Source: an uncultured Demequina sp.
GTDB taxonomy: Bacteria > Actinomycetota > Actinomycetes > Actinomycetales > Demequinaceae
DNA length: 64,000 nt
Assembly (NCBI GenBank): GCA_937925595.1
Contig: CALALQ010000304.1
Location: 13,977-77,976, forward strand
Direction: 5' to 3'
The notes under the pieces are model-generated. The model made no database searches, was not told the origin of the DNA, and worked only from the letters and a program-made list of their open reading frames with translations. Position numbers and translations under genes: made by a program. Position 1 is the first letter of the stretch, and every line of letters begins with the position of its first letter. Of the stretch, positions 1-7,948 are shown piece by piece.

Positions 1-1
1 G

Positions 2-334
2 CCTGACTCCGGCTTCGCCGCCGGTATTCAGGTGGCCGGGGAGGCCACCGCGATCTTCTGTGCCAATGACCAGATGGCGCAGGGAGCGATGCATGCGCTG
101 CGTGGTCGTGGCCTCTCCGTGCCGCTCGATGTGAGCATCGTGGGCTTTGATGACATCCCCGAGTCGGCTCACTTCAGCCCGCCGCTCACCACGGTGCACC
201 AGGACTTCCACAGCGCGGGGGAGCAGGCTGTCGAGATGCTCGTGGCCCAACTGACGGACCCGGCGGTGAGCGCTCCGCCGCCTCTCAGACCATGGCTCGT
301 GCAGCGCGCATCCACTACGAGGCCGCGCGGCTGA
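2..334 (+). CDS. LacI-family transcriptional regulator, C-terminal part (probable arabinose repressor)
   Basis: Only the C-terminal ~110 residues are in the window; the reading frame is open from base 2, so the gene starts upstream. The text (AIFCANDQMAQGAMHALRGR, then SIVGFDDIPES and PPLTTVHQDF) is the typical end of the periplasmic-binding-protein-like effector domain of LacI/GalR regulators, including the segment that contacts the sugar and the dimer interface. It ends 90 bp upstream of araB in the same direction, so it is most likely the local L-arabinose-responsive repressor. The effector is inferred from the neighbours; the DNA-binding domain is not visible. Family very likely, ligand probable. 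Confidence 0.88.
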   Translation, partial: PDSGFAAGIQVAGEATAIFCANDQMAQGAMHALRGRGLSVPLDVSIVGFDDIPESAHFSPPLTTVHQDFHSAGEQAVEMLVAQLTDPAVSAPPPLRPWLVQRASTTRPRG

Positions 335-378
335 AAATTGGGACTCTCGCCCCTGGCGTGGGTCGGCAGCGGCGTTGT

Positions 379-394
379 ATGTTAGCGTTCATAT
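379..394. promoter_or_regulatory. Putative LacI-type operator upstream of araB
   Basis: ATGTTAGCGTTCATAT lies 30 bp upstream of the araB start. By memory, actinobacterial LacI-family operators are palindromes around TTAGCGCTAA. The left half here fits (ATGTTAGCG) and the right half is degenerate (TTCATAT). Its place between the regulator gene and araBDA makes it the obvious binding site. No binding evidence; seen as sequence only. Confidence 0.5.
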
Positions 395-424
395 TCGGTA
401 ACTCGACAAGGCAAAGGGGCCTCG

Positions 425-2089
425 ATGGTTTCACCAAGAACCGCTTATGTCATCGGCATTGACTTCGGCACGCTCTCCGGTCGCGCCCTTGTAGTCGACG
501 CCGCCGACGGCACCGAACTCGCCAGCGCGGTCCACGAATATGAGCACGCCGTGATGGATACGACGCTTGCCGCGACGGGCGCATCCCTTCCCCCGGAGTG
601 GGCGCTGCAGGTCCCCAATGACTACCGCGAGGTGCTGCGCAAAGCGGTGCCCGACGCTGTGGCCGCCGCAGGCATCGACCCCACCCAGGTGGTGGGCATC
701 GCCACAGACTTCACCGCATCCACGCCTCTGCCTGTGCTCGCCGACGGCACGCCGCTGTGCGAGGTTCGCGGCTTCGAGGACCGCCCCCACGCCTACGTGA
801 AGCTGTGGAAGCACCACGCGGGCCAGCCGCAGGCGGATCGCATCAACGCTCTCGCTCGCGAGCGGGGCGAGTCGTGGCTTCCTCGCTACGGAGGGTTCAT
901 CTCCTCCGAGTGGGAATACGCCAAGGCGCTGCAGCTGCTCGAGGAAGACCCCGAGATCTACGAGCGCATGGACCACTGGGTCGAGGCCGCTGACTGGATC
1001 ATCTGGCAGCTCACTGGCGAGTACGTGCGCAACGCCTGCACCGCCGGCTACAAGGGCATCCTCCAGGACGGCGCGTACCCAAGCCCTGACTTCGAGGAGG
1101 CGCTCAACCCCGCCTTCCGTGGCTTCGCGGAAACCAAGCTCGCCCACCGCATCGGCCAGCTGGGTGAGCGCGCGGGAACGCTCACGGCGCAGGCCGCCGA
1201 GTGGACCGGACTGCCAGAGGGAATCGCGGTCGCAGTGGGCAACGTCGACGCCCACGTGACCGCTCCCGCAGCCAAGGCGACGCAGCCCGGCCAGATGCTC
1301 GCCATCATGGGCACCTCCACGTGCCACGTCATGAACGGCGACCACCTCACGGAGGTGCCCGGCATGTGCGGCGTCGTGGACGGCGGCATCCTCGCCGGCT
1401 ACTACGGCTACGAGGCCGGACAGTCCGGTGTTGGCGACATCTTCGCGTGGTACGTCAAGAACCAGGTGCCCGCTCGGTACTTCGATGAGGCCAAGGCAGC
1501 CGGCAAGTCGATCCACCAGTACCTCACCGATCTGTCCTTCGAGGAGCCCATCGGCGCCCACGGCCTCGTGGCGCTCGACTGGCACGGCGGCAACCGCTCG
1601 GTGCTCGTCGACACGAGCCTCAGCGGCATCATCGTTGGTCAGACCCTCGCGACCCGCGCCGAGCAGGGCTACCGCGCCCTGCTCGAGTCGACGGCGTTCG
1701 GCACGCGCACCATCGTCGAGACCTTCAACAAGTCCGGAGTCCCCGTCACCGAGTTCGTCGTCGCAGGTGGTCTGCTGAAGAACCCCCACCTGATGCAGCT
1801 CTACGCCGACGTGCTCAACCTCCCGCTGTCCACGATCGCGTCCGAGCAGGGCCCCGCCTTGGGAAGCGCGATCCACGCAGCAGTTGCCGCGGGGCTGTAT
1901 TCCAGCGTCTACGAGGCAGGGGAGGCCATGGGGAAGGTGACCAAGAACGCCTACCTTCCCAACCCCGAAGCCGCGGCGGCCTATGACCGCTTGTACGCGG
2001 AATACCAACAGCTTCACGACTACTTTGGCCGCGGGGCCAATGACGTCATGAAGCGACTCAAGGCGCTTCGTAAGGAGGCCCATTCATGA
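425..2089 (+). CDS. araB: L-ribulokinase (AraB)
   Basis: Phosphorylates L-ribulose to L-ribulose 5-phosphate in cytoplasmic L-arabinose breakdown. The 554-residue product has the FGGY-kinase layout and is close to the usual ~560 residues. The N-terminal phosphate loop is GIDFGTLSGRALVVD (about residues 11-25), the central region has AVGNVDAHVTAPAA, and the C-terminal nucleotide domain carries VVAGGLLKNPHLMQLYADVL. The ATG at 425 follows an AAAGGGG stretch. The stop overlaps the araD start by 4 bp (ATGA), so the two are translationally coupled. Substrate assignment is supported by araD and araA directly downstream. Confidence 0.97.
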   Translation: MVSPRTAYVIGIDFGTLSGRALVVDAADGTELASAVHEYEHAVMDTTLAATGASLPPEWALQVPNDYREVLRKAVPDAVAAAGIDPTQVVGIATDFTASTPLPVLADGTPLCEVRGFEDRPHAYVKLWKHHAGQPQADRINALARERGESWLPRYGGFISSEWEYAKALQLLEEDPEIYERMDHWVEAADWIIWQLTGEYVRNACTAGYKGILQDGAYPSPDFEEALNPAFRGFAETKLAHRIGQLGERAGTLTAQAAEWTGLPEGIAVAVGNVDAHVTAPAAKATQPGQMLAIMGTSTCHVMNGDHLTEVPGMCGVVDGGILAGYYGYEAGQSGVGDIFAWYVKNQVPARYFDEAKAAGKSIHQYLTDLSFEEPIGAHGLVALDWHGGNRSVLVDTSLSGIIVGQTLATRAEQGYRALLESTAFGTRTIVETFNKSGVPVTEFVVAGGLLKNPHLMQLYADVLNLPLSTIASEQGPALGSAIHAAVAAGLYSSVYEAGEAMGKVTKNAYLPNPEAAAAYDRLYAEYQQLHDYFGRGANDVMKRLKALRKEAHS

Positions 2090-2796
2090 TCCGGTTCACG
2101 GAGGCCCAAGAAGCCGCCATCCAAGCGAGCAGGGAAAAGGTCGCCGCGCTCCACGGCGAACTGGTCCGCTACGGGCTCGTGGTGTGGACGGCCGGCAATG
2201 TCTCCGAGCGCGTCCCCGGAACGCAGCACTTCGTCATCAAGCCCTCTGGTGTCGACTACGACGACCTCACCCCAGAGTCGATGATCCTGTGCGACCTCGA
2301 CGGCAACGTGGTGCCCGGGACTCCGGGCTCCGATCGCTCGCCGTCCTCGGACACCGCAGCCCACGCGTATGTCTACCGTGCCCTCCCGCACGTGGGCGGC
2401 GTGGTGCACACCCACTCGACTTACGCGACGGCGTGGGCCGCGCGCCGTGAGCCCATCCCGTGCGTCATCACCGCCATGGCGGATGAGTTCGGCGGCGAGA
2501 TCCCCGTTGGCCCGTTCGCGATCATCGGCGACGAGTCCATCGGTCGTGGCATCGTCGCCACGCTCGACCGCCACCGCTCGCGTGCAGTGCTCATGGCCAA
2601 CCACGGTGTCTTCACCATCGGCAAGGACGCTCGCGACGCGGTGAAGGCCGCGGTGATGTGCGAAGACGTCGCACGCACCGTGCACATCGCGCGACAGCTC
2701 GGCGAGCCCATCCGCATTGAGCAGAAGTACATCGACTCGCTGTTCGACCGCTACCAGAACGTCTACGGGCAGAACCCTCAAGGAGAGATCAAGTGA
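2086..2796 (+). CDS. araD: L-ribulose-5-phosphate 4-epimerase (AraD)
   Basis: Class II aldolase/epimerase that converts L-ribulose 5-phosphate to D-xylulose 5-phosphate, the last dedicated step before the pentose phosphate pathway. The 236-residue length matches the family. The zinc-binding HTH motif is in [16 protein letters not shown] (about residue 110), the phosphate-binding TAGNVSERV is near the N-terminus, and ANHGVF gives the second metal-site region. It overlaps araB by 4 bp at its start and araA by 4 bp at its end (GTGA), so the three enzymes form a tightly coupled operon in the order B-D-A rather than the enterobacterial B-A-D. Confidence 0.97.
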   Translation: MIRFTEAQEAAIQASREKVAALHGELVRYGLVVWTAGNVSERVPGTQHFVIKPSGVDYDDLTPESMILCDLDGNVVPGTPGSDRSPSSDTAAHAYVYRALPHVGGVVHTHSTYATAWAARREPIPCVITAMADEFGGEIPVGPFAIIGDESIGRGIVATLDRHRSRAVLMANHGVFTIGKDARDAVKAAVMCEDVARTVHIARQLGEPIRIEQKYIDSLFDRYQNVYGQNPQGEIK

Positions 2797-4307
2797 CAAG
2801 CATCGTCCCCAACCTGGCCGAATACGAGGTCTGGTTCCTCACCGGCAGCCAGTCGCTCTACGGCGACGAGGTGCTCGCGCAGGTCGCCGAGCAGTCGCAC
2901 GAGGTCGTCGACCTGCTGAAGAACTCCGGCGACATCCCCGTGACGATCGTCTGGAAGCCGGTGCTCATCAGCCGCGACAGCATCCTCGAGGCGATGGTCG
3001 AGGCGTCCGCTGACCCCAAGGTCATCGGCGTGATCACCTGGATGCACACCTTCAGCCCCGCCAAGATGTGGATCGCGGGTCTCAACGCCCTGACCAAGCC
3101 GCTGCTGCACCTGCACACGCAGGCCAACCGCGAGCTGCCGTGGGACACGATCGACTTCGACTTCATGAACCTCAATCAGGCAGCGCACGGCGACCGCGAG
3201 TACGCATACATCGAGACGCGCCTCAACGTGCCGCGCGTGACGGTCGTTGGCCACGCGTCCTCGCGTGAGGTGACCCAGCGCATCGGCACGTGGTCCCGCG
3301 CCGCCGCCGGCATCGCGGCGGCGAAGACCCTCAAGGTCGCTCGCTTCGGCGACAACATGCGCTACGTCGCCGTCACCGAGGGCGACAAGACCGAGGCCGA
3401 GGTGGTGCTCGGCGCCCAGATCAACACGTGGGGCGTCAATGAGCTGGTGGAGCGCGTCAACGCGGTGGAGGACTCCGCCATCGACGCGCTCATCGAGGAA
3501 TACCTCGCTTCCTACGACGTCGCGCCAGAGCTGCTTCCCGATGGTGAGCGCCACGAATCCCTGCGCTATGCCGCCGCGATCGAAGCAGCCTTGCGCGGCT
3601 TCCTCGAGGAGGGCGGCTTCACCGCCTTCACCGACACCTTCGAAGACCTTGGCGAGCTGCGTCAGCTGCCTGGCCTCGCGGTGCAGCGCCTCATGGCCGA
3701 CGGCTATGGCTTTGGTGCAGAGGGCGACTGGAAGACGGCGATCCTCGTTCGCCTGTGCGCCGTCATGGGAGCGGGGCTTCCCGGCGGCGCGAGCCTCATG
3801 GAGGACTACACGTACCACCTGGTTCCCGGCCAGGAGCTGTCGCTTGGCGCGCACATGCTCGAGGTCAGCCCCTCGCTGTCGTCCAAGAAGGCCCGCCTTG
3901 AGATCCACCCGCTGGGAATCGGCGGCAAGGAGGACCCCGTGCGCCTGGTCTTCACAGCCGACGCTGGCCCGGCGATCGTTGTGGCGCTCAGTGACATGCG
4001 GGATCGGTTCCGCCTCGTGGTGAACGAGGTGGACAACGTGGACCTGCCCGCCCCCATGCCGCATCTGCCTGTTGGTCACGCGGTCTGGAAGCCCCGTCCG
4101 GACTTCAACACGGCCGTCGCAGCATGGCTGCAGACGGGCGGCGCGCACCACACCGCGATGTCCAACCAGATCGACTCCCAGGTCATCAAGGACTTCGCTC
4201 GCATGGCCGGCATCGAGCTGCTCGTGATCGACGCTGACACCAAGGTCGAGGACTTCGACAAGCAGATCCGCTGGAACCAGGCGTACTACGCGATGGGCGG
4301 TCGGTGA
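2793..4307 (+). CDS. araA: L-arabinose isomerase (AraA)
   Basis: Interconverts L-arabinose and L-ribulose, the first step of the pathway, in a manganese-dependent reaction. The 504-residue product has the family length (~500). It starts with the typical [18 protein letters not shown], and the metal/catalytic acid and histidine positions appear in [30 protein letters not shown] and the C-terminal GGAHHTAMS region. The GTG start at 2793 overlaps the araD stop by 4 bp. A strong hairpin follows about 75 bp after the stop, so this is the last gene of the operon. No arabinose transporter is visible on this side. Confidence 0.97.
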   Translation: MTSIVPNLAEYEVWFLTGSQSLYGDEVLAQVAEQSHEVVDLLKNSGDIPVTIVWKPVLISRDSILEAMVEASADPKVIGVITWMHTFSPAKMWIAGLNALTKPLLHLHTQANRELPWDTIDFDFMNLNQAAHGDREYAYIETRLNVPRVTVVGHASSREVTQRIGTWSRAAAGIAAAKTLKVARFGDNMRYVAVTEGDKTEAEVVLGAQINTWGVNELVERVNAVEDSAIDALIEEYLASYDVAPELLPDGERHESLRYAAAIEAALRGFLEEGGFTAFTDTFEDLGELRQLPGLAVQRLMADGYGFGAEGDWKTAILVRLCAVMGAGLPGGASLMEDYTYHLVPGQELSLGAHMLEVSPSLSSKKARLEIHPLGIGGKEDPVRLVFTADAGPAIVVALSDMRDRFRLVVNEVDNVDLPAPMPHLPVGHAVWKPRPDFNTAVAAWLQTGGAHHTAMSNQIDSQVIKDFARMAGIELLVIDADTKVEDFDKQIRWNQAYYAMGGR

Positions 4308-4383
4308 CCACCGAGCGCCGAGCGCTCACGACTGCTATTTTTGTGGCGTCGGAACGGCTGCGTCCGTGCTGGCACCCTTCCGG

Positions 4384-4424
4384 CGACGGACCCTCTATCT
4401 CCAGTGGTAGGGGGTCCGTTGTCG
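4384..4424. terminator. Bidirectional hairpin terminator between araA and the convergent SDR gene
   Basis: CGACGGACCC at 4384-4393 pairs with GGGTCCGTTGTCG ending at 4424 (one bulged base), around a loop of roughly 17 nt. It sits between two convergent genes and has a T-rich run on the minus side near 4336-4341. It probably stops transcription from both sides. Confidence 0.7.
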
Positions 4425-4437
4425 TCTGTGCGCGGCC

Positions 4438-5208
4438 TCAGTCGAGCGGCACTCCGGTGAGGCTTTCGAGCGCGGCGATCAGCTCGGCGCGGGACGCGGC
4501 GTCGCGCACCGCCGGGTTGGGCTCCAGCACCTCCCTGCGCTTCACGTAACGGCCCGACGCTGTGGCCGCTGGATCGTCCGATGTCGCCAGCCACACTTGG
4601 GTTTCGGCTCCGTCCTCGACCTCGTCCCACGCATTCGGCCCTCCCAGCTGAGTCTTGATCCAGCCAGGGTCGACGACGTTGATGATCGACTCGGCGTGAC
4701 GCGCGGCGAGTTCGAAGGCGAGCATCGAGTCGTGCAGCTTCGAGTCGCTGTAGGCCTGCATGCCGTCCCATTCGCGAGCCTCCCAGTTGAGGTCGTCGGG
4801 TCGCCACACACCCTGCTCCTCGAGGCCAGAGGTGAGGTAGACCATTCGCGACGCCACGGGCATGAGCGCCGTCAGCAGGTACGGTCCCACCACGTTGGTG
4901 TGGAAGATGAACTCGATCCCGTCGTCGGTGAGCCTGCGGTCGGGAACCCCACCACCTACGCCGGCGTTGTGAATCACCACATCGAAGGGCCCCTCAGCGT
5001 TTGCGGCCTCGGCAAGCTCGGCGGTTCCCGCGAGCGAGGTGAGGTCACCGCTCACGGCGCCCACAGCGTCGGGCAGATTCGCGAGGGCCTGGGCCGCGCG
5101 CTCAGGTGAGCGGCCGTGCAGGACCACCTCGTGACCCATGGAAATGAGCTGACGGGCGCACTCGGCGCCGATGCCCTGAACGGAACCCGTGATGAAGATG
5201 CGAGACAT
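4438..5208 (-). CDS. Short-chain dehydrogenase/reductase
   Basis: NAD(P)-dependent oxidoreductase of the classical SDR fold, 256 residues from the chosen start. The Rossmann motif is ITGSVQGIG at residues 6-14, the catalytic tyrosine/lysine pair is in QAYSDSKLHDS, and the catalytic serine region is MVYLTSGLEEQ. The substrate cannot be told from sequence. The frame is open for 25 more residues upstream, but those lack SDR character and would overlap the divergent carbonic anhydrase start, so the ATG at 5208 (MSRIFITG) is chosen. It converges on araA across a terminator. Confidence 0.9.
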   Translation of the reverse strand: MSRIFITGSVQGIGAECARQLISMGHEVVLHGRSPERAAQALANLPDAVGAVSGDLTSLAGTAELAEAANAEGPFDVVIHNAGVGGGVPDRRLTDDGIEFIFHTNVVGPYLLTALMPVASRMVYLTSGLEEQGVWRPDDLNWEAREWDGMQAYSDSKLHDSMLAFELAARHAESIINVVDPGWIKTQLGGPNAWDEVEDGAETQVWLATSDDPAATASGRYVKRREVLEPNPAVRDAASRAELIAALESLTGVPLD

Positions 5209-5248
5209 GAACGTCATGCTCCCATGCGCGTACCCGTACTCTTGCCAC

Positions 5249-5737
5249 ATGGGCATCGCTGACGAACTCATCGCGAACAACAAGGACTACGCGGAGCTTT
5301 ATGTCCCCGACCGGCCGCTGCCGCCCCGCAGGCAGCTCGCCGTGGTGTCATGCATGGACTCCCGTCTCGACACCTTCGCGATGCTCGGACTCGACATCGG
5401 TGACGCGCACATCATCCGCAACGCGGGTGGCGTGGTCACGGACGATGTCATCCGTTCGCTCACGATTTCGCAGCGCAAGCTCGGCACTCGAGAGGTCATC
5501 CTCATTCACCACACCGACTGCGGTGCGCTGACCTTCACCGATGACCAGCTGCGCAACCAGCTGCTCGAGGAGACGGGCCTCAAGCCCACGTGGAGCCCCG
5601 AATCGTTCAAGGACCTCGACGCCGACCTGCGCCAGAGCATGGAGCGCGTGCGCCGCAGTCCTTTCCTCGTGGACACCTCTCAGGTGCGCGGCTTTGTCTT
5701 CGACGTGCACACGGGCGTGCTGCGCGAGGTGAAGTAG
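5249..5737 (+). CDS. Beta-class carbonic anhydrase
   Basis: Cytoplasmic zinc enzyme that interconverts CO2 and bicarbonate. The 162-residue protein has the complete beta-class zinc site: Cys35, Asp37 and Arg39 in SCMDSRLD, and His88/Cys91 in HHTDCGA. Its length and sequence resemble the short mycobacterial enzyme Rv1284 more than plant-type enzymes. The ATG at 5249 is chosen because the homologous N-terminus MGIADELIANNKDY begins there; an open extension upstream overlaps the divergent SDR gene and is unlikely to be coding. Only 40 bp separate it from the SDR start, so the promoters share that short gap. Confidence 0.94.
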   Translation: MGIADELIANNKDYAELYVPDRPLPPRRQLAVVSCMDSRLDTFAMLGLDIGDAHIIRNAGGVVTDDVIRSLTISQRKLGTREVILIHHTDCGALTFTDDQLRNQLLEETGLKPTWSPESFKDLDADLRQSMERVRRSPFLVDTSQVRGFVFDVHTGVLREVK

Positions 5738-5786
5738 CCGGGGTTACCCTGGAAGCCGCACCCGCAGGCCAACAGGGGAGGTCCCA

Positions 5787-6050
5787 ATGAGCTGGTGGAG
5801 TTTCATCAAGGCCGTGTACCGCGGCGAGCACAAGCTCGCAGGCACCACGTGGACCATGCTGATCCTCACGGTGATCTACACGATCTCGCCGCTGGACTTC
5901 ATTCCGGAGCTCATCTTCCCCGTCATCGGCTACGTCGACGACCTGGGGCTGTGGGGCGTGCTCGCCGCGCTCGCGGCCCGCGAGAAGAGCCGGTACGACG
6001 CGGCGCTCGCCAAGGAGCCCATCGTGGTTCAGGCGGAGCGCATCTCCTGA
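5787..6050 (+). CDS. YkvA/DUF1232-family small membrane protein
   Basis: An 87-residue protein with the DUF1232 signature: TISPLDFIPELIFPVIGYVDDLGL, a Pro-Leu-Asp turn between two hydrophobic segments (about residues 22-38 and 45-68). The family is widespread and of unknown function. It lies 49 bp after the carbonic anhydrase on the same strand and may be co-transcribed. A purine-rich AGGGGAGG just before the ATG is a strong ribosome-binding site. Confidence 0.85.
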   Translation: MSWWSFIKAVYRGEHKLAGTTWTMLILTVIYTISPLDFIPELIFPVIGYVDDLGLWGVLAALAAREKSRYDAALAKEPIVVQAERIS

Positions 6051-6063
6051 TCCCGCACCCTCG

Positions 6064-6092
6064 TGGACGCTTCCGGGGGTCTTTGCTAGGTT
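6064..6092 (+). promoter_or_regulatory. Possible promoter for the HSP90-family operon
   Basis: TAGGTT at 6087-6092 could be a -10 box, with TGGACG at 6064-6069 as a weak -35 at 17 bp spacing. The same TAGGTT -10 with 17 bp spacing recurs in front of both RTX-like genes (51062 and 51789), which gives this call some support. Confidence 0.35.
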
Positions 6093-6139
6093 AGCGGGCG
6101 GCCATCGGGCGGCACGCGTCGCCGGGGGAGGGAAGCGAC

Positions 6140-7948
6140 GTGAGCGAGTTCGGTGTCGACCTGCGCGGGGTCATTGACCTGCTGTCGCGCCACATCTACT
6201 CCGGACCCGAGGTCTTCCTTCGCGAACTGCTGCAGAACTCTCGCGACGCGCTCGTCGCTCGCGCAGGCGGCGACAGCATCGACCCCGCGTGGGGTGTTCG
6301 CATTCGCCCGGCCACCGAGACCCAGCCGTTCATCATCACCGACACGGGCATTGGCCTCGCCGCCGACGAGGTGGCGGATCTGCTGTCGACCGTTGGCCGC
6401 AGCTCCAAGCGCGACGTGCTGGATCTGCGCAACGAGGACTTCCTTGGCCACTTCGGCATCGGCCTGCTGAGCTGCTTCATGGTCGCGGACGTCATCGAGA
6501 TCACGAGCCGCAAGGAAGGCCGTTTGGCCTGCACGTGGCGCGGCCTCGCTGACGGCACGTACACGGTCACGGAACTCGACGAGTCGCAGTCCGACGCCAT
6601 CGAGATCGGCACCCGCGTCAGCCTTCACGGCAATCGCGAGGAGTCGGCGCTGCTGAGAGAGGACGCGGTGCGCCGCCTCGCGAAGCTCTACGCCGAATTC
6701 CTTCCCATCAGCGTCACGCTTGTCACCGACTCCGGCGACGAGTCGCTCACCGGCCCTGCTCCGTTCCTGTCGAGCAGTCGCGAGGTGCTGCTCGAGTACG
6801 GCGAGGAGTTCATCGGCCACCGCCCCCTCGACGTGATCCCGCTGTCGATCGCCGCTACCGCCACCAAGGGTGCCGCCTACGTCCTTGGCAACCCAGCGTC
6901 GGGCCGTTACCGGTCCGGGGCCAAGGTGTACCTGGGGCGCATGCTCGCCGCAGAGGAGGAGCACGCGGCGGTCCCGGATTGGGCGTTCTTCTTGCGCACC
7001 GTCATCAGCTCCGATCTCCTCACTCCCACCGCGAGCCGTGAGTCGCTGGTTCACGATGACGCGCTCACCACCACGCGAGAGGCCATCGCCGACGCTGTGC
7101 GGGCTTGGGTGCGCGGACTCGCCGAGGCGAATCGGCCGCTGCTTCGCGAGTTCCTGTCGACGCATGACCTCGCGATCCGCGCGGCATGCGTCGACGACGA
7201 TGAGCTGTTCCGGATCGTGGGGCCGTTCTTGAGCTTCGAGACGGCGGCAGGTCCGCGCACGCTTGAGGACATCGCGGCGGACGGCGAGGCGCAGTTCGCG
7301 GCGTCGCTCGACGAGTTCCGCATGCTGACCGGGCTTGGCGTGAAGGGGACGCTGGTCAACGCCTCCTATGTGCACCACGAGGAGCTGCTGGTCAAAGCGC
7401 CGCATCTATTTGCCGGGCTGAGCGTGACTGCGGCAGATGTGATGGCGCGCCTTGCAGACCTCGCCGACCCTGCGCTCGAAGACCGCACGCGGACGGAGCC
7501 CTTTGCTGCCCGCGCCACCGCGGCGCTCGCCGATGTCGAGGTGGATGCGGTGGTGAAGGTGCTGCCCGAGCCGACGATCCCCAGCCTCTATGTCGCCGAC
7601 GCGCAGGTGCTCACTCGCGTCGACATGCAGCGCGCCAGCGAGATCGCGACCGGACCATGGGCGGCTGCTCTGCGAAGGGCAGGCAACCGCGTCGACGATG
7701 TCCGCTCCCGCACCGGCGTCACCGCCACTCGCGCGCAGATCTGCCTGAACTGGGCATCGCCGCTGGTGCAGCGACTGGCCACTTTGCAGGACAACGAGGT
7801 GCTCGAGCGATCGGTGCGGCTGCTGTATGTGCAGGCGCTGCTCGCCGGCCGCCGACCGCTCACGGAGCGCGACCGCGCACTGATGAGTCAATCACTGGAC
7901 GACCTCATCACCTTGAGCGTCGGCCTCGATATGGGAGGGGAACCATGA
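6140..7948 (+). CDS. HSP90-family ATPase (HtpG-like)
   Basis: A 602-residue chaperone-like GHKL ATPase. The N-terminal ATP-binding domain is clear: LRELLQNSRDALVAR carries the metal-binding Glu/Asn, ITDTGIGLAADEV is the nucleotide-binding loop, and FLGHFGIGLLSCFMVA is the lid/glycine-rich motif. The middle domain follows (PFFLRTVISSDLLTPTASRE region). It is shorter and more divergent than canonical HtpG and belongs to a paralogous actinobacterial group usually annotated just as an HSP90 family protein. The GTG start follows GGGGGAGGGA. It overlaps the next gene by 4 bp (ATGA), so it is made together with a large helical-repeat protein that may be its co-chaperone; that partnership is inference. 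Confidence 0.9.
   Translation: MSEFGVDLRGVIDLLSRHIYSGPEVFLRELLQNSRDALVARAGGDSIDPAWGVRIRPATETQPFIITDTGIGLAADEVADLLSTVGRSSKRDVLDLRNEDFLGHFGIGLLSCFMVADVIEITSRKEGRLACTWRGLADGTYTVTELDESQSDAIEIGTRVSLHGNREESALLREDAVRRLAKLYAEFLPISVTLVTDSGDESLTGPAPFLSSSREVLLEYGEEFIGHRPLDVIPLSIAATATKGAAYVLGNPASGRYRSGAKVYLGRMLAAEEEHAAVPDWAFFLRTVISSDLLTPTASRESLVHDDALTTTREAIADAVRAWVRGLAEANRPLLREFLSTHDLAIRAACVDDDELFRIVGPFLSFETAAGPRTLEDIAADGEAQFAASLDEFRMLTGLGVKGTLVNASYVHHEELLVKAPHLFAGLSVTAADVMARLADLADPALEDRTRTEPFAARATAALADVEVDAVVKVLPEPTIPSLYVADAQVLTRVDMQRASEIATGPWAAALRRAGNRVDDVRSRTGVTATRAQICLNWASPLVQRLATLQDNEVLERSVRLLYVQALLAGRRPLTERDRALMSQSLDDLITLSVGLDMGGEP

Noticed and set aside
431..2083. 550-residue open frame antisense to araB
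   Set aside because: Mirror of a clear ribulokinase gene; low-complexity translation rich in Arg, Gly and Val, typical of antisense frames in high-GC DNA.
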